Source: Persicobacter diffluens
Lineage (GTDB): Bacteria; Bacteroidota; Bacteroidia; Cytophagales; Cyclobacteriaceae
Reading direction: 5' to 3'
NCBI RefSeq assembly: GCF_036244895.1
Contig: NZ_BQKE01000001.1
Coordinates: 1,364,001-1,428,000 of the forward strand
DNA: 64,000 bases
Shown in pieces: positions 1-6,959 of the stretch. The notes beneath the pieces are model-generated. The model had not been told where the DNA came from and searched no databases. It saw nothing but the letters and a program-made list of their open reading frames with translations. The stretch's first letter is position 1. Every line of letters starts with the position of its first letter. Both the position numbers and the translations under genes were made by a program.

Positions 1-15
1 TTTGAATTGTTGGAG

Positions 16-44
16 AAGGTGGCCTATGGGCTGCCTTTTTTTTT
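16..44 (+). terminator. Intrinsic terminator of a gene left of the window
   Basis: A nine-pair stem with G-T wobbles (AAGGTGGCC / GGCTGCCTT region, loop TATG) is followed by a run of T. It would end transcription of a gene lying before base 1. Confidence 0.6.
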
Positions 45-234
45 GCCTTGTTCTACTGCGGATTAGAAATCTCGTTTCCAACAGATATAAGTCAATTCGC
101 TGTCAATGAGTATTTTGGGTAAAGTGGATAGGATCGAAAGCTCTTTCCCAAAAAGTATACGGCTTACGAAAATCTGTATAAGATTACCATCCTGCTTTTT
201 GCTGATATTTGTACCGAACAACAAAACAAGCGAT

Positions 235-1188
235 ATGAGTACTGCAAATCAATTTGGAAAAAAAGGTTGGACCCCTGACAGAATCAATGACTTAACCGGC
301 AAAACCTTCGTGATCACCGGCACGACAAGCGGAACCGGCTATGAGGCTACCCGCATTTTGCTGTCCAAGGGAGCGACCGTGGTGATGTTGAGCCGTAACC
401 CCAAAAAATCGGCCGATACCATTGCTCTGTTGAAGGAAACTTTGGGTGATGCGATCAAGGTCTCCAATGTTCAAATGGATTTGGGGGTACAGGCGTCCGT
501 AAAAAATGCGGCCAAGGAAGTTTCAGAAAGGGTAACAGGCATTGATGCTTTGTTGTGTAATGGCGCCATAGCTCAGGTGCCGGAGCAGCAAATCACAGAA
601 GATGGCTGGGAAAGCCAGATGGGCGTCAACTATTTTGGCCATTTCAGCCTGCAGGCGCTACTCCTTCCGCTGATCGAAAAGGTGAACGGCCGGATCGTTA
701 CGGTGGGTAGTATGGGTTATGATATGGGGATCAAAACCATTAAGTTCGATGACCTGGATTGGGATAAGGACTATACCCCCAATGATGCCTACAGTCAGAG
801 TAAACTCGCTCAAATCATGTCGATCTATGAATTACAGGACAGACTGGAGCAGGCTGGCAAAACCAATGTGAAAGCTTATGCCTGTCATCCGGGTTCTTCC
901 CGAACCAATCTGATCAGCACCAGCGGGAGCTTTATGATGAAAATGATTTTTGGCTTAATGAAATTGTCTCCTCTGACGCAGCCGGCAGAAAATGGCGCCT
1001 ATCCAGAGCTGATGTGCGCAACGGAAGAGGACCTGGATCAGAAGGCTTTTTACGGACCTACAGGACGCAGTAATTGGGTGGGGCCAGTGGGGGCGCATTA
1101 TCTGGCTCCGCATGCCAAGGATAAAGCTGTTGCCAAAAAATTATGGGATTTATCCGAAAAGGAAACGGGAGTTCATTGGAATTTTTAA
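235..1188 (+). CDS. Short-chain dehydrogenase/reductase
   Basis: A 317-residue NAD(P)-dependent oxidoreductase of the SDR superfamily, resembling the retinol dehydrogenase / protochlorophyllide reductase-like group. The Rossmann cofactor motif TGTTSGTG is at residues 29-36. An NG-A variant of the NAG motif lies near 109-111, the catalytic serine is probably S159, and the YxxxK pair is Y186/K190. I chose the ATG at 235 rather than the upstream ATG at 106 because the 43-residue extension has no SDR homology features and a normal SDR N-terminus begins shortly before the glycine motif. The stop lies 22 bases before an insertion sequence. Without the insertion, the next two genes would follow closely, so this was probably the first gene of an SDR / membrane protein / AraC operon. 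The substrate cannot be read from the sequence. Confidence 0.85.
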   Translation: MSTANQFGKKGWTPDRINDLTGKTFVITGTTSGTGYEATRILLSKGATVVMLSRNPKKSADTIALLKETLGDAIKVSNVQMDLGVQASVKNAAKEVSERVTGIDALLCNGAIAQVPEQQITEDGWESQMGVNYFGHFSLQALLLPLIEKVNGRIVTVGSMGYDMGIKTIKFDDLDWDKDYTPNDAYSQSKLAQIMSIYELQDRLEQAGKTNVKAYACHPGSSRTNLISTSGSFMMKMIFGLMKLSPLTQPAENGAYPELMCATEEDLDQKAFYGPTGRSNWVGPVGAHYLAPHAKDKAVAKKLWDLSEKETGVHWNF

Positions 1189-1210
1189 ATTGAGATTTTA
1201 AAAAATATTA

Positions 1211-2520
1211 ACAATACTCCGTAAAGAATTAGGCCGCAATACAGCCAAATCTCTCTATTTGGAGCATTTGCTCTGAATTATTGTACGGTTCGGGGGCAAT
1301 CCCGAACCCTTTAAATATTCTTTGGATATAGTTTCGATTAAAATATAGCATCTTAATACTTGATAATGAGAAGGGTTCCTTTTCTTCGGTTTTATTATCA
1401 AAATAGTGAAGCGCTTTTGCCACGGACACCGCCGTTAGGGACATATTGATGTGATTATGTATCTTATTTTTACTCCTTGCTTGGCAGTGAGTCAAACCGG
1501 TGAATTGTTTGGCATCTCGAAATAGAAACTCAATTTGAAATCGAAGTCGATAACGCTCAATTATTGCGGAACCGCTTTGATTAATGTCTGTACTGAATAA
1601 AATTTCTCGTCTGGTTTTCCCATTGTCAAGCTCAGTAACGACGACCACACACTTGATCCATCGTTTAAGACTTTTACTATGAACCTCTGCTTCGAAAGCC
1701 TCCGAGTTTTCATTTTTGAAACATAGTGTAAAGTGTCTTTGGTCAAGATTATTAAATTTCACTTTTTCTCCATAGACCTTGGGTCGCCCTCTTTTTCCGG
1801 TAGGTGGTTCAGTATTTCTGTAACGAAGAAATGCGTTTTTAGCCAATTTACTAATGATAATAAACCCTTTTTCTACTAGCGGATCGACGAACGTAAAGCG
1901 CGAAAAGTAAGCATCAACAACCACACTATCTGATACTTGCTTGTACAATTCAACATTTGACAAAATCAAATTGGCATAAAAGGTCAGCAAATTAAATGAC
2001 TCGTCCTCACTCTTAAAGGTTTGATGGGCCTCTAAATGCATTGCGGTTTTACTTTCGAGGCCAACACTTGCTATTCCAGTAATTTCTAGACCTCTTTTTG
2101 TTGAATTATCGCAGCCTGACCAAAAGTACCCTAAACCTGGGGTGAGTTGACCACTTTTGGAAACATAACTTGGATCAAAGGCAATGATGCGCAATTCATC
2201 TTTAAGTGTCTTAATGAGCTCAATATTGAAAAAAAGGTAATTGAAATATTTTTCATACCATGATCTAATCGTGGCCTCATTGTACCGCAGATACCGACTC
2301 ATGTTGGTGAAATTATTACGACCACGGAAAGACAGTAGTCCTTTCAAATTTTCTATCATGAAATCCCTCTCCCATTTGTTAATGTCTAACATTTTATGGA
2401 ATATTTGCGCTAGGAGTGTTTCGATGCTCTTGATGGTGACTTAGTATGTTGGTGTTTGGCGATACAAATATACAGGTCACCATTTTTTTTACAATAGCTC
2501 AAAACTCTACGGAGTATTGT
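1211..2520. mobile_element. Complete IS4-family insertion sequence with ATTA target duplication
   Basis: A 1310-bp element bounded by 16-bp inverted repeats: ACAATACTCCGTAAAG at 1211-1226 and its complement, with one mismatch, at 2505-2520. It is flanked on both sides by the tetranucleotide ATTA (1207-1210 and 2521-2524), which I read as the target site duplication. It holds one intact transposase gene on the minus strand. The near-perfect ends, intact gene and visible duplication point to recent insertion. The right end lies 6 bases before the start codon of the next gene. Confidence 0.88.
1229..2392 (-). CDS. IS4-family DDE transposase
   Basis: A 387-residue transposase that moves the insertion sequence enclosing it. 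The DDE triad is visible as D73 (in IIAFDPSY), D160 (in VVVDAYF) and E288. The last sits in the IS4 signature Y-(2)-R-(3)-E-(6)-K, matched by Y281, R284, E288 and K295. The gene fills most of the element and appears intact. An ATG ten codons downstream (MIENLKGLL) is an alternative start. It is oriented against the flanking operon, so readthrough from the element would be antisense to the SDR gene. Confidence 0.9.
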   Translation of the reverse strand: MLDINKWERDFMIENLKGLLSFRGRNNFTNMSRYLRYNEATIRSWYEKYFNYLFFNIELIKTLKDELRIIAFDPSYVSKSGQLTPGLGYFWSGCDNSTKRGLEITGIASVGLESKTAMHLEAHQTFKSEDESFNLLTFYANLILSNVELYKQVSDSVVVDAYFSRFTFVDPLVEKGFIIISKLAKNAFLRYRNTEPPTGKRGRPKVYGEKVKFNNLDQRHFTLCFKNENSEAFEAEVHSKSLKRWIKCVVVVTELDNGKTRREILFSTDINQSGSAIIERYRLRFQIEFLFRDAKQFTGLTHCQARSKNKIHNHINMSLTAVSVAKALHYFDNKTEEKEPFSLSSIKMLYFNRNYIQRIFKGFGIAPEPYNNSEQMLQIERFGCIAA

Positions 2521-2526
2521 ATTAAA

Positions 2527-3036
2527 ATGGATATACTGAAAATATCGACAGATTGGGCCAAGGCCGAACTGGTTTCTACTTCCTTTTTCATTATTGCCGG
2601 GCTGGTCTTTGTGATGTGCAGCTTTGGTTTCTGGCAGTTTGGTAAAACGGATCTGGCCAAAGCCTACATCATTCCGATATTGGTGGCCGGAGCGTTTTTA
2701 ATGACGGTCGGATTTGGTCTGTTTTTCACCAATAAAGCCCGAATTACCCAATTTGAAACCGCCTACAATGAGGATGTTTCTGCATTTGTTGCTTCGGAAA
2801 TGGCGCGCACCGAAAGCACGCTGAAAGAATACAAGACGGTGGTATTCACGGCTATTCCCTTCATCATCATGGCTTGTGGTCTGGTCATCTTTCTGGTGAA
2901 TACGCCCGGCTGGCGGGCAGGAATGATTTCCACCATTGCGATGTTGTCGGTTATTTTGCTGATCGACGGACTGGCTTATGCCCGTATTGCCGACTATCAG
3001 CAGGAATTGATTAAAGTAGAACAAGAACTGAAATAA
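2527..3036 (+). CDS. Four-helix integral membrane protein of unknown function
   Basis: A 169-residue protein with four hydrophobic segments (about residues 15-35, 45-68, 108-128 and 133-152) and a charged, partly helical loop between segments two and three. I do not recognise a named family. I place the start at 2527 because everything upstream of 2521 is insertion-sequence end; a longer frame from 2446 would be translated from the element itself. The stop is 4 bases before the AraC start, so the two are probably co-transcribed. The insertion has removed the native ribosome-binding region, so expression may now depend on the element or be lost. Confidence 0.75.
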   Translation: MDILKISTDWAKAELVSTSFFIIAGLVFVMCSFGFWQFGKTDLAKAYIIPILVAGAFLMTVGFGLFFTNKARITQFETAYNEDVSAFVASEMARTESTLKEYKTVVFTAIPFIIMACGLVIFLVNTPGWRAGMISTIAMLSVILLIDGLAYARIADYQQELIKVEQELK

Positions 3037-3040
3037 GCAC

Positions 3041-3952
3041 ATGCAACATTTTGATTCGCTGTCGGCCTATCTGAAATATCTGGAACTGCCCCGCCCGGAG
3101 CATCCGATGTTCAGCATGTATACCGCCCTGGGCGAAGGCTTTTTGCCCTGCCCCAAAGAAAGTTCCCCTCCCATCACGAACGATTGCTATTCGATCAGTT
3201 TCAAAAGGTTTGTGGCGGGAGACCTGAATTATGGCCGAACCAAATACGACTTTACCGATGGGGCCTTATTTTTCATCGCTCCCCGGCAGGTATTGCAGTG
3301 GGACAGTAGCGCCGTTTTCGATCAAAAAGGGTTTTCCATCAACTTTCATGAAGATTTTCTGAAAGGAACAGAACTTGCTGCACAGATCCGGAAATACGGC
3401 TTCTTTTCCTATTCGGTCAATGAGGCCCTGCACCTTTCGCCTAAAGAAGAACGACAGATCGAGCTCATCATTGAAAATATGGAGCTCGAATATCATAACA
3501 ATCCCGACTCCTTCAGTAAGGAGATCATCATCGCGCATTTGAGTACCTTGTTGAAATATGCGCAGCGATTTTATGAAAGGCAATTCAATAGCCGCACCGA
3601 GCTTTCCAACGATTTACTGGATCGCTTCAATCAGGCATTGGCCACCTATTTTGATTCCGGTCGCGTGCAGGAAGAAGGAATTCCGGGCATTGAACAAATC
3701 GCCGAGGAGCTTTCGGTATCTCAGCGTTATTTGAGCGATACGCTGAAAAAAGAAACGGGCAAAACCACCACCGAACATTTGCAGCTCTACCTGATCGAAG
3801 AAGCCAAGAATATCTTACTGGATCCGGGCAAAACCGTAGCTGAAGTCGCATATGAATTAGGCTTCGAATACCCTCCTTATTTTTCAAGACTGTTCAAAAA
3901 GAAGGAAGGCATGAGCCCCACCGAATACCGTGAAAAGTATAGAATGAATTAA
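3041..3952 (+). CDS. AraC-family transcriptional regulator
   Basis: A 303-residue DNA-binding regulator. The first roughly 190 residues form a variable sensing region. The last hundred carry two helix-turn-helix units of the AraC type, the first around EQIAEELSVSQRYLSDTLKK and the second around VAEVAYELGFEYPPYFSRLF, ending in the family's GMSPTEYR signature. It follows the membrane protein by 4 bases and probably controlled the SDR-containing operon. The IS4 element upstream may have disconnected it from its native promoter. The effector is unknown. Confidence 0.9.
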   Translation: MQHFDSLSAYLKYLELPRPEHPMFSMYTALGEGFLPCPKESSPPITNDCYSISFKRFVAGDLNYGRTKYDFTDGALFFIAPRQVLQWDSSAVFDQKGFSINFHEDFLKGTELAAQIRKYGFFSYSVNEALHLSPKEERQIELIIENMELEYHNNPDSFSKEIIIAHLSTLLKYAQRFYERQFNSRTELSNDLLDRFNQALATYFDSGRVQEEGIPGIEQIAEELSVSQRYLSDTLKKETGKTTTEHLQLYLIEEAKNILLDPGKTVAEVAYELGFEYPPYFSRLFKKKEGMSPTEYREKYRMN

Positions 3953-3967
3953 TCGGACAGTTCCAGC

Positions 3968-4133
3968 AGGTGCTTTTTTGGGGCCGTGCCTCGCAGGCTC
4001 AGCACCGGGCTGGCGGCAGTCGCTATTTTGGCGCGCCGCCCACAATAAAGCCGCCCAAATTGGAGCTGGCCAAAATGAGCTCCAACAATGCCTTCATCCC
4101 TCGGCCGGATCACCCTTCGGGTCGATAAAGATT
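3968..4133 (-). repeat. R4 copy 1: GC-rich structured intergenic element
   Basis: A roughly 165-bp GC-rich segment in the gap between the convergent AraC and Rpn genes. Read on the minus strand it begins with a GGGATGAAGGC block, has an internal GAGCTC... hairpin region, and ends with GCCGCCAGCCCGG and a CGGCCCC/AAAAAA boundary. The same order of blocks recurs at 5475, 24455, 46990 and 59680. The remainder of the gap holds a small perfect hairpin near 4175-4191 (ATGCTAA / TTAGCAT). No gene is supported between 3953 and 4293. Confidence 0.65.
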
Positions 4134-4293
4134 AGTAATGAAAGGAAGCTCCAATTGGAAAAACGGAGGAGGGTGATGCTAAGCATTAGCATATAATATT
4201 TTGGCTTTTATCAAGCAAAAACGAGGGATTACCTGTGAGTATTGAAAGTTCTTGATATCCAGCCCCTTACATAATAAATCAAATACCTCTGTC

Positions 4294-5205
4294 TTATTTT
4301 TCATCTTTAAACTCCCGAACCTGCTCTACTGAAATATTCAATGCCTCAGCGATTTGCTCATCTGTGAGCAAGCCGGTTTTTAACAGTCCATGCACAGAAT
4401 TTTTTAGGGTTTCCGTTCGGCCTTCTTCCCTGCCTTCTTCCCGCCCTTCAATCCTGCCTTCTAAACGACCTTCCTCCTTTGCTTCTTCCTTGGCGGTTTC
4501 CATCACATTATAAAGGTCGCGGTAATTTTTCAGAGAAGCTTCATAGGCTTTCTTTTCAATCGGACTGTATTTGGCCAGTTCTGCCAGATCAAAAAAACGA
4601 TTAAAAACCCTTTCCTGTAATTCCACCGGCCGGCTTTGCAATTGCTCCAGATTTCTCAACAGGTAAAGCCATTTGTCAAAATGGTTTTTAAGTTCATTCA
4701 ATGCCTTGGTGAATTTGGGCGTTTCCAGATAAATAAAAGTCAGCTTGTCGTAGAAGACTTTGCATGTCTCCACCTCCATGAGTTGTACACGGTGCAGAAT
4801 CTTTTCAGGCTCATCGTCTTCCTCCTCAAAAAGAAAATCCATAATGCCGATGGTGTAAACACTTTTCAATCGGAACTTCCATTCTTTCCCCGGCTCGGCC
4901 TGTTCTTGTATAGGAAAGGTGGAATAATAAAGACTTCGGTCCTTAAAGTATTTTTGTTTAGCCCTTTGTAGTTCAATGATGAATTTTTCCCCGTCCTGAT
5001 TTTCACAGTATAAATCAAAGATCGCCTTTCTTTCTTCCGGGGTCCGGGGAAAATGTTCGTTGGCCTGATAGCTGAGGTCAGCGATTTGGTCTTCTTCCGG
5101 CAGGAGCTGGTTGAGGAAATCAATGAGTAACTCCTTATTGGCTTCTTCTCCAAAAAGTTTTTTAAAGCCAAAGTCCGTAAAGGGGTTAATGAATTTGCTC
5201 AACAT
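4294..5205 (-). CDS. Rpn-type PD-(D/E)XK nuclease (PDDEXK transposase family)
   Basis: A 303-residue protein of the recombination-promoting nuclease (Rpn/YhgA-like) group. The N-terminus FINPFTDFGFKKLFG is the family hallmark. The nuclease core shows an aspartate in AIFDLYCEN and the E-x-Q element in FIIELQRAKQ, about residues 64-84. The C-terminal third is charged and contains an imperfect EGRxEGR repeat (about residues 243-260), encoded by a repetitive DNA stretch around 4420-4490 that could change length by slippage. The end looks like a small helix-turn-helix (LLTDEQIAEALNISVEQV). Such genes are often found as dispersed paralogues. It stands alone between two R4 elements. Confidence 0.87.
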   Translation of the reverse strand: MLSKFINPFTDFGFKKLFGEEANKELLIDFLNQLLPEEDQIADLSYQANEHFPRTPEERKAIFDLYCENQDGEKFIIELQRAKQKYFKDRSLYYSTFPIQEQAEPGKEWKFRLKSVYTIGIMDFLFEEEDDEPEKILHRVQLMEVETCKVFYDKLTFIYLETPKFTKALNELKNHFDKWLYLLRNLEQLQSRPVELQERVFNRFFDLAELAKYSPIEKKAYEASLKNYRDLYNVMETAKEEAKEEGRLEGRIEGREEGREEGRTETLKNSVHGLLKTGLLTDEQIAEALNISVEQVREFKDEK

Positions 5206-5474
5206 GCCGGTTATCTTTTAAAAATGAAAAAGAAGACGCTTACGCCCTGATTGTTGGCACAAAGATAAGCAAAAATATAAGAGAAGGGAATGAGGTGTTT
5301 GGAGGTGCTCCATATTTTTCCTCTTGGCTAAGAGGTCGTCTATTAAGAGGTGGGAAATTTCTTGATGATGAAGACCATGGGCACAGTGCGTAAAGCGTGG
5401 TGGTAGCCGCTTTTCCAATAGGCTGTTTTTGTTTTATCATCGGACAATGGGTTAAAAGGCACTTCTAACTTAAT

Positions 5475-5627
5475 TCCCGGGGATTTTTGGGTGGCTCAGC
5501 GGGCGAATAGCCCGGAAGGGGCAGGGATGAAGCGGGCTTGTTTGAACCACAGCGGCCCAAAAGGCCGATGGGGTGAGCCGCGCGAGCCCGGTGCTGCCGT
5601 CTAAGCGGCAGCAGTCCCCCAAAAAAA
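5475..5627 (+). repeat. R4 copy 2: GC-rich structured intergenic element
   Basis: A GC-rich, strongly folding segment with a GGGATGAAGCGG block, the GTTTGAACCACAGCGG block shared almost exactly with the copy at 46990, and a final GAGCCCGGTGCTGCCG...CGGCAGCAG hairpin before a CCCCCAAAAAAA edge. It occupies the gap between the divergent Rpn gene and the phytase operon's 3' end. Nothing gene-like is supported elsewhere in 5206-5748. Confidence 0.65.
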
Positions 5628-5664
5628 TGTTGTATCATGATTTTAGTTTAGAGGCCCGATAAGG

Positions 5665-5705
5665 GAAAAAGAAAAAGTGGCTCCCCAAAAGGTTTCCACT
5701 TTTAT
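5665..5705 (-). terminator. Terminator of the phytase operon
   Basis: A perfect 8-bp stem, AAAAGTGG at 5673-5680 with CCACTTTT at 5696-5703. On the minus strand it is followed by a T-rich run, downstream of the phytase stop. Confidence 0.6.
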
Positions 5706-5748
5706 TGATTTTACATTTCGTATAACAAATGGGGGGTATGCCTTTGTT

Positions 5749-6900
5749 TTATTGCACGGGAGGTAGTAGGCCCATTGCCTCCTCAATTTTCTCCCAGGAA
5801 ATGATTTTAAAGTTTTGCGCCACAAGGCTGTCCCCTTCAAAATTGAAGCCGTCTTGCACCACTAAGGCGCCTTTGGGGAAGTCTGGACTCAGGGCTACTG
5901 GGGTGACTTCCAGGCCATCCGTTTCTTCTACGCCATCCACTTTGCCGTCGACAAGCGCAAAGCTGCCCAAATAGGTTTTGCTTTCCAGCTCAAAGAGGGC
6001 ATAGGAGAAATTGCCCTGTGAGCTTGCGATTAAATAGCCACCAGTGGCACCTGTTGGGTAGATGGTGATGCCTTCAATATCCGCTACAATGTTCTCATTT
6101 TCCGCTACCCGGGCAGTGGTCATCTCTTCCATGGTGGTGGCTGCTGAGGCCTTTGCATTGACAATCCAGATGGTGGTTGCTTCTTCTCCTATGTAAAGTT
6201 TGTCAGTACGGTCGTCGGCCACCATGCCCTCCGGCTGGGAAGACACCTTCATACTTCTTACCAGACTTTGTTTGAATTGGTCTCCTTCCAGCTGTAGTTC
6301 ATATTGCTCAATGACACCGTTTTTCCCATTGATAAAAGCATAAAGCTGCTGGTTTTGCTGATCCTGATAAAGGCAGCATCCATAGGCGTCGTCAATGGCA
6401 TTGCTTACCAGTTGCGGGCGATCAAATAAAGATATTAATTTTCCTGCTTCTAATTTCATCCAGCTGATGCTGTTGTCATTTCGATTAGAGGCAGCTACGA
6501 TGTCCAGCGTATCATTTCCCATCACCACTTTCTGTCGGATGTCGACATTATTGACTTTTCCAATCGGGTATTCACCTAAAATTTCTCCTTGTAAATTAAA
6601 GACATATAGCCCTTTTTCCTTATGCGTTCCGATGATCAGGCTTTCTGATGGGTTTTGGTGATTGATCCAAATGGCCGGATCATCTGCACTGTCCATATCT
6701 GCCGGCGCATTAACAGGCGCGGTTTGATGGTTCACCGGAATGCTTACCTTAATTTTTTCTTGTAATTGATAGGCCATTCGCATGCCCTCATCTGATTGAC
6801 GTGGGTCTTTTGGGAGCTGCTTGGCTTGTTGATTTTCTTTTTGGTTTTTGCAAGCTGAAAAGCTCAGTAAAATCAAAAGACTTGTTAAAATGTTTTTCAT
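5749..6900 (-). CDS. Beta-propeller phytase lipoprotein (3-phytase)
   Basis: A 383-residue protein that would hydrolyse phytate to release phosphate. It is exported and lipid-anchored: the start at 6900 gives MKNILTSLLILLSFSACKNQ, with the lipobox cysteine at residue 17. The propeller family is indicated by DDPAIWINH, the following GTHKEKGLYVFNLQG strand, the DDAYG calcium/phosphate-site motif, and QPEGMVADDRTDKLYIGEE. An in-frame ATG ten codons upstream (6930) is less likely because it spoils the signal peptide. It lies 59 bases after the stop of a TonB-dependent receptor on the same strand. Pairing of this phytase class with such receptors is known and suggests surface capture of phytate or its products. 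It is probably induced by phosphate limitation, but I see no PhoB-like box. Confidence 0.9.
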   Translation of the reverse strand: MKNILTSLLILLSFSACKNQKENQQAKQLPKDPRQSDEGMRMAYQLQEKIKVSIPVNHQTAPVNAPADMDSADDPAIWINHQNPSESLIIGTHKEKGLYVFNLQGEILGEYPIGKVNNVDIRQKVVMGNDTLDIVAASNRNDNSISWMKLEAGKLISLFDRPQLVSNAIDDAYGCCLYQDQQNQQLYAFINGKNGVIEQYELQLEGDQFKQSLVRSMKVSSQPEGMVADDRTDKLYIGEEATTIWIVNAKASAATTMEEMTTARVAENENIVADIEGITIYPTGATGGYLIASSQGNFSYALFELESKTYLGSFALVDGKVDGVEETDGLEVTPVALSPDFPKGALVVQDGFNFEGDSLVAQNFKIISWEKIEEAMGLLPPVQ

Positions 6901-6959
6901 AATTAATAAAAAAACAGGAGGCCTCTTCATGCCTCCTGTTGGTATTGGTTGGCTTTAAT

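Noticed and set aside
3978..4196. Open frame through the R4 element after the AraC gene
   Set aside because: It is produced by GC-rich repeat sequence and runs through conserved structural blocks shared with other intergenic R4 copies.
4410..4500. Short tandem repeat in the Rpn gene as a possible phase-variation tract
   Set aside because: It encodes an imperfect EGRxEGR helix common in this protein family and repeats in multiples of three, so it would change length rather than switch the gene off.
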